Assembly (NCBI GenBank): GCA_041916775.1
Contig: JAYRYZ010000033.1
Span: 1 to 42,052, forward strand
Direction: 5' to 3'
Source of the DNA: UBA2357 sp041916775
Lineage (GTDB): Bacteria > Pseudomonadota > Gammaproteobacteria > Burkholderiales > Rhodocyclaceae
DNA length: 42,052 nucleotides
How positions within the stretch are numbered: position 1 is the stretch's first letter; each line of letters starts with the position of its first letter. Below are positions 33,061 through 41,928 of the stretch, piece after piece. Position numbers and translations under genes: made by a program. The notes beneath the pieces are model-generated. The model was given only the letters and a program-made list of their open reading frames with translations. It made no database searches and was not told where the DNA came from.

Positions 33061-33693
33061 TTATTTGAAGCTCGACAGTGCGAGACCCAGGCCCTGCAGA
33101 TACGCAACCACGGCGTCCATCTCGGTCTTGCCCTCAAGCGCAGCCTTGGCGCCGGCGATCTCCTCATCAGAGTAAGGGTGTCCAAGAGTGCGCAACGTCT
33201 CCATCTTGGCCTGGATCGCGTCGTCCTTGAGGGGACGATTAAGCCACGGGAAGGCGGGCATGTTCGACTCGGGCACGACATCGCGCGGATTGTTCAGGTG
33301 AATGCGATGCCATTCGTCCGAGTAGCGGCCGCCAACGCGATGCAGATCGGGACCGGTACGCTTGGAGCCCCACTGGAACGGACGGTCGTAGATGAACTCA
33401 CCGGCGACAGAGTAGTGGCCATAGCGCTCGGTTTCGGCACGGAACGGACGGATCATCTGCGAATGACAGTTGTAGCAACCCTCACGGACATAAATGTCAC
33501 GCCCTGCCAGACGCACGGCGTCGTAGGGCTTCACGTCGAGCGGGTTGCCCTGCCGGTCGATCGGCTGTGTCAGCGACTTCTGGAAGAACAGCGGAACGAT
33601 CTCCACCAAGCCGCCCACACTCACCGTGAGCAGCGTCAGCACGATCATCAGCCCAACATTACGTTCGATCGCGTCGTGTTTGGAATTAGCCAT
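33061..33693 (-). CDS. ccoO: cbb3 oxidase monohaem subunit II
   Basis: A 210-aa membrane-anchored cytochrome c. Start MANSKHDAIERNVG at ATG 33693. One N-terminal helix (about residues 15-38) and the haem site GCYNCHSQMIRPF, with the family's usual arrangement before ERYGHYS. The axial Met region is PESNMPAFPWL. It begins 16 bases after ccoN and carries electrons between CcoP and CcoN. Confidence 0.97.
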   Translation of the reverse strand: MANSKHDAIERNVGLMIVLTLLTVSVGGLVEIVPLFFQKSLTQPIDRQGNPLDVKPYDAVRLAGRDIYVREGCYNCHSQMIRPFRAETERYGHYSVAGEFIYDRPFQWGSKRTGPDLHRVGGRYSDEWHRIHLNNPRDVVPESNMPAFPWLNRPLKDDAIQAKMETLRTLGHPYSDEEIAGAKAALEGKTEMDAVVAYLQGLGLALSSFK

Positions 33694-33709
33694 GTTGTTG
33701 TTTCTCCGA

Positions 33710-35143
33710 TTACGCGTGTGCTGCAGCCGGGGCGAGAACCGGCGCTTCATAGGCCCGCTGGCCGGCGATGGTCTTCACCATGTTGTAGAACATGATGAGC
33801 ATGCCAGTCAGGAAGAGCAGACCGCCAACCATGCGGATCGCCCAGAACGGATAGCTCGCCTTCACGCTCTCGATGAACGAGTAGGTGAGCGTGCCGTCGA
33901 GGTTGGTGGCACGCCACATCAGACCTTGCATCACGCCGGCAATCCACATCGAGGCGATGTACAGCACGATACCGATCGTCGCGATCCAGAAGTGGGTGGT
34001 GATGAGCTTGGTGGAATACATCTCGGTCTTGCCGTACATGCGCGGGATCAGGTAGTACATGGCGCCGATCGAGATCATCGCGACCCAGCCCAGCGCACCC
34101 GAGTGCACATGGCCGACCGTCCAGTCAGTGTAGTGCGACAGCGCATTCACCGTCTTGATCGACATCATCGGACCTTCGAAGGTCGACATGCCGTAGAACG
34201 ACAGCGAGGTGATCAGGAACTTGAGGATCGGGTCGGTACGCAGTTTGTGCCAGGCACCCGACAGGGTCATGATGCCGTTGATCATGCCACCCCAGGACGG
34301 CGCCAGCAGGATCAGCGAGAACAGCATGCCGACGGACTGGGTCCAGTCGGGCAGCGCGGTGTAGTGCAGGTGGTGCGGGCCCGCCCACATGTAGGTGAAG
34401 ATCAGGGCCCAGAAGTGGACCACCGACAGGCGATACGAGAACACCGGACGATCGGCCTGCTTGGGCACGAAGTAGTACATCATCCCCAGGAAGCCTGCGG
34501 TCAGGAAGAAGCCCACAGCGTTATGGCCATACCACCACTGGATCATCGCGTCCTGAGCGCCGGCATAGGCGGAGTAGGACTTGGTGAGCGTAACCGGCAG
34601 CGCCGCACTATTGACGATGTGCAGCAGCGCAACGGTGAGAATGAACCCCCCGAAGAACCAGTTCGCGACGTAGATGTGCGAGGTCTTGCGCTTGGCGATG
34701 GTGCCGAAGAAGACGATAGCGTAGCTCACCCACACAACCGCGATCAGGATATCGATCGGCCACTCCAGCTCCGCGTACTCCTTCGCAGAGGTGAACCCCA
34801 GCGGCAGTGTCACCGCAGCCAGCACGATGACGAGTTGCCAGCCCCAGAAGGTGAAGGCTGCAAGCCCAGGCGCGAAGAGGGTCGTGTGGCAGGTACGCTG
34901 CACGACGTAGTATGAGGTTGCGAACAACGCACAGCCACCGAACGCAAAGATCACCGCGTTGGTGTGCAGCGGACGCAGCCTGCCGAAATGGAACCATTCG
35001 CCGACATCCGACAAGTTGAGTGCGGGAAAGACAAGCTGCGCGGCAATTAAAACGCCGACCAGCATGCCTACGATCCCCCACACCACCGTCATGATGGAGA
35101 ACTGGCGAACGACTTTGTAGTTATAAGTCGCTTGCGATTGCAT
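33710..35143 (-). CDS. ccoN: cbb3 oxidase catalytic subunit I
   Basis: A 477-aa haem-copper oxidase subunit with 12 membrane helices, reducing oxygen to water at very low oxygen levels and pumping protons. ATG 35143 (MQSQATYNYKVVRQFSI) has AAGGGGTGA about 5 bases upstream; the frame is open further left but not conserved. Histidine-bearing helices include WFHFGRLRPLHTNAVIF, MIQWWYGHNAVGFFLTA and VHFWALIFTYMWAGPHHLHY, which supply haem b and CuB ligands. It is first in ccoNOQP and preceded by an FNR-dependent promoter. Confidence 0.97.
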   Translation of the reverse strand: MQSQATYNYKVVRQFSIMTVVWGIVGMLVGVLIAAQLVFPALNLSDVGEWFHFGRLRPLHTNAVIFAFGGCALFATSYYVVQRTCHTTLFAPGLAAFTFWGWQLVIVLAAVTLPLGFTSAKEYAELEWPIDILIAVVWVSYAIVFFGTIAKRKTSHIYVANWFFGGFILTVALLHIVNSAALPVTLTKSYSAYAGAQDAMIQWWYGHNAVGFFLTAGFLGMMYYFVPKQADRPVFSYRLSVVHFWALIFTYMWAGPHHLHYTALPDWTQSVGMLFSLILLAPSWGGMINGIMTLSGAWHKLRTDPILKFLITSLSFYGMSTFEGPMMSIKTVNALSHYTDWTVGHVHSGALGWVAMISIGAMYYLIPRMYGKTEMYSTKLITTHFWIATIGIVLYIASMWIAGVMQGLMWRATNLDGTLTYSFIESVKASYPFWAIRMVGGLLFLTGMLIMFYNMVKTIAGQRAYEAPVLAPAAAHA

Positions 35144-35219
35144 GTGAGTCACCCCTTTGATTGAAAACTTTTTGCTGATCCCCAATGGCGGCGCGCGGTG
35201 CGGCAAACCATCCGGCAGA

Positions 35220-35225
35220 AGGATA
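35220..35225 (-). promoter_or_regulatory. -10 element of the ccoN promoter
   Basis: TATCCT on the minus strand lies 21 bases after the FNR box 35247-35260. This is the spacing of a class II FNR promoter, placing the transcript start near 35212 and giving a leader of about 70 bases. Confidence 0.65.
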
Positions 35226-35246
35226 CCCTGCATGGAGAACCGGAAC

Positions 35247-35260
35247 TTGATGCAGGTCAA
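35247..35260 (-). promoter_or_regulatory. FNR box upstream of ccoN
   Basis: On the minus strand TTGACCTGCATCAA matches TTGAT-N4-ATCAA at nine of ten bases. Its centre is about 110 bases from the ccoN start. With the -10 element at 35220-35225 it forms a class II activator site. Confidence 0.85.
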
Positions 35261-35370
35261 TATTGTATTGCAGAGCCCCCCGCACCGGAAGCGCCGAGTG
35301 CATTACACAGCGCGGCTTCGCGCGCAATCGGGGGTTTTACCGACACAGCACTTGACAAAGTGTTCAGGCG

Positions 35371-35399
35371 AAAAAAAAGGGTGCGAACTCGTCGCACCC
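35371..35399 (-). terminator. rho-independent terminator of ccoIS
   Basis: On the minus strand GGGTGCGA/TCGCACCC with a 5-base loop is followed by eight T. It lies about 160 bases after ccoS and separates the ccoIS unit from the ccoN promoter. Confidence 0.9.
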
Positions 35400-35508
35400 C
35401 CAACCCCAACAGAGAGACAAAACCGGATCGTTGAGTCGCAGGACCTTGGTAAGCGCTGCAACTCGAAAACCATGGAACGCATTATGCACATGGCGCCCCA
35501 CACCCGGT

Positions 35509-35522
35509 TTGACCTATGTCAA
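35509..35522. promoter_or_regulatory. second FNR-type box, between ccoS and the terminator
   Basis: TTGACCTATGTCAA is a perfect TTGAC-N4-GTCAA palindrome with FNR-box spacing. It lies downstream of ccoS and about 250 bases upstream of the ccoN-proximal box, with the ccoIS terminator between. It may be a distal site for ccoN or serve an unannotated transcript. Confidence 0.55.
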
Positions 35523-35557
35523 CGAAACGCGACGCCCCGAGCCGGCGCCAGAAAAAC

Positions 35558-35758
35558 TCAATCGGCATTCGGCCTTTCCCTGCCCTCGCCCGGATCTGCC
35601 ACCTTGGGCGCAATCTCGTCCCGGTCATCCATGAGCAGGCGATAGGCCGGTCCTTCCATGTCGTCGTACTGGCCCGAGCGCACGGACCACCAGAAGATGA
35701 CACCGATCACGAAGACCAGCACGACCGACAGCGGAATCAATATGTACAGGCTTTCCAT
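35558..35758 (-). CDS. ccoS: cbb3 oxidase maturation protein CcoS
   Basis: A 66-aa protein, MESLYILIPLSVVLVFVIGV, with one membrane helix followed by FWWSVRSGQYDDMEGPAYRLLMDD, the CcoS hallmark. CcoS is required to insert haem and copper cofactors into cbb3 oxidase in Rhodobacter. It begins 6 bases after ccoI. The C-terminus (GEGRERPNAD) is a polar extension beyond the core domain. Confidence 0.95.
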   Translation of the reverse strand: MESLYILIPLSVVLVFVIGVIFWWSVRSGQYDDMEGPAYRLLMDDRDEIAPKVADPGEGRERPNAD

Positions 35759-35764
35759 TGCACG

Positions 35765-38245
35765 TCACCCTTTTGCGACATCGCGCCGCTGCAGACGCAG
35801 GGCATTCAGAACCACGAGCAGGGAACTCAGGGCCATGCCCAAGCCGGCCATCCAGGGGGTCACCCATCCCATCATGGCGAGCGGCACCGAGGTGATGTTG
35901 TAGCCGAAGGACCACCACAGGTTCTGCTTCACGACCCGCATGGTCCTGCGCGAAAGGGCAATCGCCTCTGCCATGCCGGCAAGGTTCTCGGACAAGAGCA
36001 CGATATCCGCCTGGTTTCGCGCGAGATCCGTGCCTCCGCCCATGGCCACGGAGACGTGGGCCTGTGCGAGCACCGGTGCGTCGTTGACGCCGTCGCCGAA
36101 CATCGCCACGACCGTGCCCGGCTCGGCCTGCATCGCCTCGACCCGGCGCTGCTTGTCGTCTGGGGAAAGCTGGGCTGACCACTCGGAGATCTTCAACTGT
36201 TCTGCGACCTTGCGCACCGCAGACGTGGAGTCGCCGCTGAGCACCATCGCAGACCGCCCCTCGCGCGATACCTGCGAAATGAGCACATTCGCCTCCTCGC
36301 GCGGTGCGTCGGCAAGCGCAAACAAGGCCTGCCAGGCCCTCACCCCACCCAAGGCCACGACCGTCGCCCCGTCGGCCTCGAGCGTCGCGACCTCGGCCGG
36401 CACCGGGCGCCCCACCAACTCGGCAACGAAATCCACACGGCCGATACGCAAGACCACCCCCTCGACCTCGCCCTCGACACCGCGCCCGGTTACCGATCGC
36501 AGCCCGCCCGCCGCTGCGACATCGGACACGCCCGCAGCCGCGCGCAGACCCGCCGCCACCGCATGCTCGGAGGCCTGTTCGAGCGCCGCCGCACGCGCCA
36601 GCACGGCTGCATCCGACGACCCGTCCAACACGCACACACGCTCGAGCACCATGCGCCCATGCGTGAGCGTGCCCGTCTTGTCGAACACATAGCGATTCGC
36701 ACGCGCCAGGGTCTCGATGGCATGCCCCCTTGTCACCAGCACACCCATGCGCGCCATCGCGTCGGTTGCGACGGTCAAGGCCGTAGGGGTTGCCAGCGAG
36801 AGCGCGCATGGACAGGCCACGACCAGCACCGATACGAACACCCACAACGCACGATCTTGATCCACGAAGTACCAGATGCCGTAGGTCAGCGCGGCCAGGC
36901 TCAGCAGCGCCACGATGAACACGCGCGCGACGCGATCGGCATGGGTGGCAACTTCGGGGCGCTCTGCCGCGGCTCTGTCCATCAAGCGGCGGATGGCAGC
37001 GAGGCGGGTCGAATCGCCGACCTGCCTGACGTCGATGACGATGGGGCTACGGATGTTGACGCTACCGCCCGTTACCGGCGTACCCGGCGCCTTCGCTACC
37101 GGACGACTTTCGCCCGTGAGGAGCGCCTCGTTGGCCTCGCTCTGCCCCTCACACACCACACCATCCGCCGGAATGACCTCGCCCGGCCTCACGCGCACCC
37201 TGTCACCCGGCTGCAATTGCGACACAGGCACGCGCTCACCGCCCGGCGCATCGGGGGACAGGCGCTCGGCAAAGGCCGGGATCACCTTGCCGAGTTCCTC
37301 GACTCCACGTACCGCCTTCTGCCGCGCGAGCATCTCGAGGTAACGGCCGCACAGCAAGAGGAAGACGAACATCGTGACCGAGTCGAAGTAAACCTCAGGG
37401 CCATCCGTCAGGGTCGCCCAGACACTCGCAAGAAAGGCGCTGCCCACCCCCAACGCCACCGGCACATCCATTCCGAGCCGACGCAGTCGGATGTCGCGCA
37501 CTGCACGCTGGAAGAAAGGCGCCGAGGAATAAACCACGACCGGCAAGGTCAGCAGCAGGCTCGCCCAGCGCATCAGCCATTCCGCCTCGGCAGAAAGGTC
37601 GCCGTCGCCTGCAATGTACGACGGATAGGCATACATCATCACCTGCATCATGCCGAAACCAGCGACGAAGACTCGCCACAGCATCGAACGACGCTCGCGC
37701 CGGCCGATCTGCTCGGAGCGCTCGGCATCATAAGGGTAGGCGCGATAACCGATCGCCTGGATGGCCGCAAGGATGGCGGACAGTTGGATACGCCGGTCGT
37801 CCCAGCGTACGCGCGCGCGCCGCGTGGCGTAGTTGACCTCGATCAGCGACACGCCGGGCTGGCGTGCGACGTGTTGCTCGTTGAGCCATACGCAGGCCGC
37901 GCAGGTGATGCCCTCCAGGATCAACGAAGCCTCGCGCTCGTGCTCACCGATCGGCTGCACGAAGGACTTCTGGAAATCAGGATGATCGAACAGGCCCAGC
38001 TCCTGCAGCTCGACCGGCAAGGCCTCCTTGCGCGTCTCGGGCATCGCGTCGCGATGACGGTAGTACTCGGTCAGGCCGTTATCGACGATCGACTGTGCCA
38101 CCGCCTCGCAACCGATGCAGCACATGCGTCGCCGGGCGCCATTGATGGCCACGTAATGATGGGTGTCTGCGGGGATGGGCAGACCGCAGTGGTAACACTC
38201 GGGATCGTCCGCGATCGCGGCGTCCTTGGGATCGGCAGAACTCAT
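35765..38245 (-). CDS. ccoI: cbb3 oxidase copper P1B-type ATPase CcoI
   Basis: An 826-aa inner-membrane copper pump that supplies CuB for the cbb3 oxidase. An N-terminal Cys-rich metal-binding region (CYHCGLPIP and RRMCCIGCEAVAQ, residues about 17-50) is followed by an HMA domain with GITCAACVWLNEQ (about residue 113). Eight helices follow, with CPC in VACPCALSLATPT. The phosphorylation site is FDKTGTLTHG, with LTGES and GDGVNDAPVLAQA. The Cys-rich extension separates this FixI/CcoI subtype from CopA at 19762. Together with ccoS it forms the unit upstream of ccoNOQP. Confidence 0.96.
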   Translation of the reverse strand: MSSADPKDAAIADDPECYHCGLPIPADTHHYVAINGARRRMCCIGCEAVAQSIVDNGLTEYYRHRDAMPETRKEALPVELQELGLFDHPDFQKSFVQPIGEHEREASLILEGITCAACVWLNEQHVARQPGVSLIEVNYATRRARVRWDDRRIQLSAILAAIQAIGYRAYPYDAERSEQIGRRERRSMLWRVFVAGFGMMQVMMYAYPSYIAGDGDLSAEAEWLMRWASLLLTLPVVVYSSAPFFQRAVRDIRLRRLGMDVPVALGVGSAFLASVWATLTDGPEVYFDSVTMFVFLLLCGRYLEMLARQKAVRGVEELGKVIPAFAERLSPDAPGGERVPVSQLQPGDRVRVRPGEVIPADGVVCEGQSEANEALLTGESRPVAKAPGTPVTGGSVNIRSPIVIDVRQVGDSTRLAAIRRLMDRAAAERPEVATHADRVARVFIVALLSLAALTYGIWYFVDQDRALWVFVSVLVVACPCALSLATPTALTVATDAMARMGVLVTRGHAIETLARANRYVFDKTGTLTHGRMVLERVCVLDGSSDAAVLARAAALEQASEHAVAAGLRAAAGVSDVAAAGGLRSVTGRGVEGEVEGVVLRIGRVDFVAELVGRPVPAEVATLEADGATVVALGGVRAWQALFALADAPREEANVLISQVSREGRSAMVLSGDSTSAVRKVAEQLKISEWSAQLSPDDKQRRVEAMQAEPGTVVAMFGDGVNDAPVLAQAHVSVAMGGGTDLARNQADIVLLSENLAGMAEAIALSRRTMRVVKQNLWWSFGYNITSVPLAMMGWVTPWMAGLGMALSSLLVVLNALRLQRRDVAKG

Positions 38246-38388
38246 TGCATTCCAGGCAGACTGCGGGAGCGATGCTCGGCGGCCAATCGACCAACCGCCA
38301 AGCGGAACGCTCTTTTAGCACATTTGCCCGGTACGACCAATGCGCCAGCGCAAGGCTTTGCACCGGCGCATCGGTCAATCTCGGACAA

Positions 38389-39156
38389 TCACTTCGCAGT
38401 CATGCGAATCGCGCCATCCAGGCGGATCACTTCGCCGTTCAGGTAGGCATTCTCGATGATATGGCGTACCAAGGCGGCAAATTCGGCAGGGCGGCCCATC
38501 CGCGACGGGAAGGGTACCGTCTTGCCGAGCGAATCCTGCACCTCTTGAGGCATGCCCATCAGCATCGGCGTCTCCATGATGCCCGGTGCGATGGTCATCA
38601 CCCGAATGCCCGAACGCGCGAGTTCGCGCGCCACCGGCAAGGTCAATCCGACGATGCCGGCCTTTGAGGCCGCATAACCCGCCTGACCGACTTGCCCGTC
38701 GAACGCGGCGACAGAGGCGGTATTGACGATCACGCCCCGCTCACCGTCTTCGCCCGGCGCCTGGCGGCACATGGCGTCAGCGGCAAGGCGGAGCATGTTG
38801 AAGGAGCCGACGAGGTTGATATTGACCGTCCGGGCGAAGGACTCAAGGCGGTGCGGGGCCTCGCGCCCAACCACTTTCTCCGCCGGCGCCACGCCCGCAC
38901 AATTGACGAGACCGTCGAGTTGCCCGAACCCGGACACCGCCTTGTCGATTGCGGACTTTGCGCTGGCCTCGTCGGTAACGTCGGTGGTAACGAACACCGC
39001 CTGCCCACCCAGCCCCTCCGCGACTGCCTCGCCTGCCTCACGATTCACGTCGGCAAGTACGACACGGCCGCCGTTCTCCACGATCATCCTGCCGGTTGCC
39101 GCACCGAGGCCGGAGCCTCCGCCGGTTACCACAAATACCTTACCTTCGATCTTCAC
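38389..39156 (-). CDS. SDR-family 3-hydroxyacyl-CoA dehydrogenase-like
   Basis: A 255-aa short-chain dehydrogenase. NAD-binding TGGGSGLGAATGR near the N-terminus, the NCAG motif (VNCAGVAPAEK) and the YAASKAG catalytic pair (about residues 160-164) with the preceding TASVAAF serine are all present. The pattern resembles type II 3-hydroxyacyl-CoA dehydrogenases (HSD17B10-like), which act in isoleucine or fatty-acid degradation. A perfect GTTGACGT-TT-ACGTCAAC palindrome lies about 60 bases upstream, suggesting control by a catabolic regulator. It is not linked to the oxidase genes, and its substrate is uncertain. Confidence 0.88.
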   Translation of the reverse strand: MKIEGKVFVVTGGGSGLGAATGRMIVENGGRVVLADVNREAGEAVAEGLGGQAVFVTTDVTDEASAKSAIDKAVSGFGQLDGLVNCAGVAPAEKVVGREAPHRLESFARTVNINLVGSFNMLRLAADAMCRQAPGEDGERGVIVNTASVAAFDGQVGQAGYAASKAGIVGLTLPVARELARSGIRVMTIAPGIMETPMLMGMPQEVQDSLGKTVPFPSRMGRPAEFAALVRHIIENAYLNGEVIRLDGAIRMTAK

Positions 39157-39216
39157 GCACTCCCCCTGTCGCTATCGATATGTGACTTGAAACCAGAAGC
39201 CGTAAACGTAGGCCTA

Positions 39217-39234
39217 GTTGACGTTTACGTCAAC
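39217..39234. promoter_or_regulatory. palindromic operator upstream of the SDR gene
   Basis: GTTGACGTTTACGTCAAC is a perfect inverted repeat with a 2-base centre, 61-78 bases before the SDR start. A related half-site CGTAAACGTA lies at 39201-39210. The shape resembles MerR-type LiuR sites described for branched-chain amino acid catabolism, from memory. The six-base spacer between TTGAC and GTCAA argues against FNR. Confidence 0.55.
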
Positions 39235-39270
39235 TGCGCGAGCAAACCGTCCGTGCATGGAATGAGAAAC

Positions 39271-39298
39271 GAAGATGGGGCTCATCGGCCCCATCTTC
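39271..39298 (-). terminator. hairpin terminator downstream of erpA
   Basis: An 11-bp stem GAAGATGGGGC/GCCCCATCTTC with a 6-base loop, followed on the minus strand by GTTTCTCATT. The T run is weak. It lies about 40 bases after erpA and before the SDR gene. Confidence 0.6.
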
Positions 39299-39336
39299 AT
39301 GACACTTCGGTGCTGCCTGCGTGCAACTTCCGCAGA

Positions 39337-39687
39337 TCAAACCGAGAAAGAGGAGCCACAACCGCACGTGCTGGTCGCGTTCGGATTACGGATCACGAAC
39401 TGCGAGCCCTCGAGGCCCTCGGTGTAATCGATCTCGGCACCAACCAGGTACTGATAGCTCATCGGATCGATCAGAAGGGTCACGCCGCCCTTTTCCAACG
39501 CGGTGTCGTCCTCGTTCACCTCTTCATCGAAGGTGAAGCCGTATTGGAAACCCGAGCAGCCCCCTCCGCTGACAAAAACGCGAAGCTTCAGCGCGGGATT
39601 GCCCTCTTCTTCGATCAACTCACGGACCTTGCCAGCAGCGCTGTCGGTGAAGGTAAGCAGCTCAGGTGTATCGACTGCAGTGTTCAT
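39337..39687 (-). CDS. erpA: iron-sulfur cluster insertion protein ErpA
   Basis: A 116-aa A-type carrier that passes [4Fe-4S] or [2Fe-2S] clusters to apo-enzymes such as IspG. The start MNTAVDTPELLTFTDSAAGK is the family N-terminus. The three cluster-binding cysteines are in SGGGCSGFQYGF and TCGCGSSFSV. The segment FDEEVNEDDTALEKGGV is typical of betaproteobacterial ErpA. Monocistronic, downstream of argC by 134 bases. Confidence 0.95.
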   Translation of the reverse strand: MNTAVDTPELLTFTDSAAGKVRELIEEEGNPALKLRVFVSGGGCSGFQYGFTFDEEVNEDDTALEKGGVTLLIDPMSYQYLVGAEIDYTEGLEGSQFVIRNPNATSTCGCGSSFSV

Positions 39688-39821
39688 GGTATCTCCTGTC
39701 TCAGGGGTGCCGGGACCGGCTCGCTCACGTATGCGCCGTCCACGATCAGAGTGGTTTAGTTGCGTCACAACGCAAATGGTTCCAGTGCTCCATCACGTTG
39801 CCGACGCATTGATGAGAGGAA

Positions 39822-40850
39822 TCACGGGCTGACCGGGACGATATCCAGACCGGCCGCTTCATCCAGCCCGAACATTATATTCATGTTCTGCACCGCCTGG
39901 CCCGCCGCGCCCTTCACCAGATTATCGATCACCGAAAGCACCACGACGGTATCGCCCCCCTGGGGGCGATGTACCGCGATCCGGCACATGTTGCTCGCGC
40001 GTACCGAGCGGGTCTCGGGATGGCTCCCCTTGGGCAGCACGTCCACGAAAGGCTCGTCCGCATAGCGCGCCTCGAACAGGGCCTGCAGGTCCACGTCACC
40101 TGTCAGTCGGGCGTACAGGGTCGCGTGGATACCCCGGATCATGGGTGTGAGATGCGGCACGAAGGTGAGCCCCACTGGCTTGCCCGCCATGCGGGCGAGC
40201 CCCTGACCGATCTCCGGCAGGTGGCGGTGGCCGCCTACGCCGTAAGCCTTGAAGGTATCCGCCGCCTCGGCGAAAAGGGTATGCACTTCGGCCTTGCGCC
40301 CGGCGCCCGACACGCCCGATTTCGCATCCGCGACGAGGTGGGAGAGATCCACGATGCCGGCCTCGACGAGCGGCAGAAAGCCCAGTTGCACCGCGGTGGG
40401 ATAGCAACCCGGGTTCGCCAGCACCCGCGCGGCGCGAATCTGCGCACGGTTCACTTCGGGCAGGCCGTACACAGCCTCGGCGACCAGCTCGGGCGAAGCG
40501 TGCTCCATGCCATACCACTTCTGCCATTCTGCGATGTCACGGATACGGAAATCGGCAGCGAGGTCGATCACGCGCACACCCGCATCCACAAGGGCGCGCG
40601 CCTGCTGCATGGCGATGCCGTTGGGGGTTGCGAAAAACACGACATCGCACTGATCCAGCGCCGCCTCCTGCGGCGTGACAAAGGACAGCGCAACCCTGCC
40701 GCGCAGGCTCGGAAACATGTCCGCAACCGGCAAGCCCGCATCGCCACGAGAGGTGATCGCGACAAGTTCCACCCCCTTGTGCCCGGCCAGCAGTCTGAGG
40801 AGTTCCACCCCGGTATAGCCGGTTCCGCCTACCACGCCCACCTTGATCAT
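39822..40850 (-). CDS. argC: N-acetyl-gamma-glutamyl-phosphate reductase
   Basis: A 342-aa arginine-biosynthesis enzyme that reduces N-acetylglutamyl phosphate to the semialdehyde with NADPH. ATG 40850 gives MIKVGVVGGTGYTGVELLRL with the dinucleotide fold; upstream residues in the frame are not conserved. The catalytic Cys is in NPGCYPTAV (about residue 150), followed by KSGVSGAGR. Length is typical. It lies 138 bases downstream of rpsI on the same strand, the rplM-rpsI-argC order common in betaproteobacteria. Confidence 0.96.
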   Translation of the reverse strand: MIKVGVVGGTGYTGVELLRLLAGHKGVELVAITSRGDAGLPVADMFPSLRGRVALSFVTPQEAALDQCDVVFFATPNGIAMQQARALVDAGVRVIDLAADFRIRDIAEWQKWYGMEHASPELVAEAVYGLPEVNRAQIRAARVLANPGCYPTAVQLGFLPLVEAGIVDLSHLVADAKSGVSGAGRKAEVHTLFAEAADTFKAYGVGGHRHLPEIGQGLARMAGKPVGLTFVPHLTPMIRGIHATLYARLTGDVDLQALFEARYADEPFVDVLPKGSHPETRSVRASNMCRIAVHRPQGGDTVVVLSVIDNLVKGAAGQAVQNMNIMFGLDEAAGLDIVPVSP

Positions 40851-40988
40851 GCTCTTCCCCGAATTCGATTCGACAGCGCGCATTATCGCATCCCTCCCCC
40901 TGAAGGCGACGTTACGCTGCGATGACTGTAAACGACAAGAGCCGCCTCGCGGGCGACCCTTGCTGGTGCTGCATGCAGCGCGAAGCGG

Positions 40989-41381
40989 TTAGCGCTTCGA
41001 GAACTGCTTCCTGCGGCGCGCCTTGCGCAGACCGACCTTCTTCCGCTCGACCTCGCGAGCATCGCGGGTGACGAAGCCTTCCTTGCGCAGCGGCGACTTG
41101 AGTTCGGCGTCGTAATCGATGAGTGCGCGAGTAATACCGTGACGCACCGCACCCGCCTGACCCGACTCGCCACCACCGGTGACGTTGACCATGATGTCGA
41201 AGCGACCTTCATTGCCGGTAAGGATCAGCGGCTGACGCACGATCATGCGGCCGGTTTCGCGCGAAAAGAACTCGTCAACCGGCTTGCCATTGACGACGAT
41301 GTTGCCGGTACCCGGCTTGATGAACACACGTGCCACCGCAGTCTTGCGGCGACCGGTACCATAGTTGTAGCTCACAGCCAT
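40989..41381 (-). CDS. rpsI: 30S ribosomal protein S9
   Basis: A 130-aa small-subunit protein. The start MAVSYNYGTGRRKTAVARVF and the C-terminal RKKVGLRKARRRKQFSKR, whose Lys/Arg tail reaches the P-site tRNA anticodon, are complete. ATG 41381 lies 13 bases after the rplM stop with AGGAGC upstream, so rplM-rpsI is an operon. Confidence 0.98.
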   Translation of the reverse strand: MAVSYNYGTGRRKTAVARVFIKPGTGNIVVNGKPVDEFFSRETGRMIVRQPLILTGNEGRFDIMVNVTGGGESGQAGAVRHGITRALIDYDAELKSPLRKEGFVTRDAREVERKKVGLRKARRRKQFSKR

Positions 41382-41394
41382 CTGTTGGCTCCTG

Positions 41395-41823
41395 TCAGAT
41401 CTCGAGAACTTGGGGCTGCTGGGCAGCATGGGGATGCTCGCCACCGGCGTAGCACTTCAGCTTCTTCAGCATCGCATAGCCCAGCGGACCCTTCGGGAGC
41501 ATGCCCTTCACGGCCTTCTCGAGCACGCGCTCCGGAAAGCGCTGCTGCATCTTGGTGAAGCTGGTTTCGTAGATGCCACCCGGGAAGCCCGTGTGACGGT
41601 AATACTTCTTGTCGGTCGCCTTGTTGCCGGTGACGCGGAGTTTCTCCACGTTCACGACGACAATGAAATCACCGGTATCGACGTGCGGCGTGTAGATGGC
41701 CTTGTGCTTGCCACGCAGGCGGCGGGCGACTTCGGCAGCCAAACGGCCAAGCACCTTGTCCGACGCATCGACAACAAACCAGTCGCGCTTGACCTCGTGC
41801 GGCTTGGCAGAAAACGTTTTCAT
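41395..41823 (-). CDS. rplM: 50S ribosomal protein L13
   Basis: A 142-aa large-subunit assembly protein. The start MKTFSAKPHEVKRDWFVVDA and the conserved KMQQRFPERVLEKAVKGMLP region are normal, as is the C-terminal HPHAAQQPQVLEI. It has GATCGAGG about 5 bases before ATG 41823. First gene of the rplM-rpsI operon, behind a strong promoter at 41881-41910. Confidence 0.98.
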   Translation of the reverse strand: MKTFSAKPHEVKRDWFVVDASDKVLGRLAAEVARRLRGKHKAIYTPHVDTGDFIVVVNVEKLRVTGNKATDKKYYRHTGFPGGIYETSFTKMQQRFPERVLEKAVKGMLPKGPLGYAMLKKLKCYAGGEHPHAAQQPQVLEI

Positions 41824-41880
41824 TCGAAACCTCGATCTTGTCCGGCCTGTCTGAACGGCCAAATAAACGGAAAGCTCGTG

Positions 41881-41910
41881 ATATTAGAGGAAGGCACCCG
41901 ACCCTGTCAA
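41881..41910 (-). promoter_or_regulatory. sigma-70 promoter of rplM-rpsI
   Basis: On the minus strand TTGACA (41905-41910) and TAATAT (41881-41886) are separated by 18 bases. A start near 41874 leaves about 50 bases of leader. The group II intron end lies only 18 bases upstream of the -35. Confidence 0.75.
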
Positions 41911-41928
41911 ACAGGATCCACCGACACG

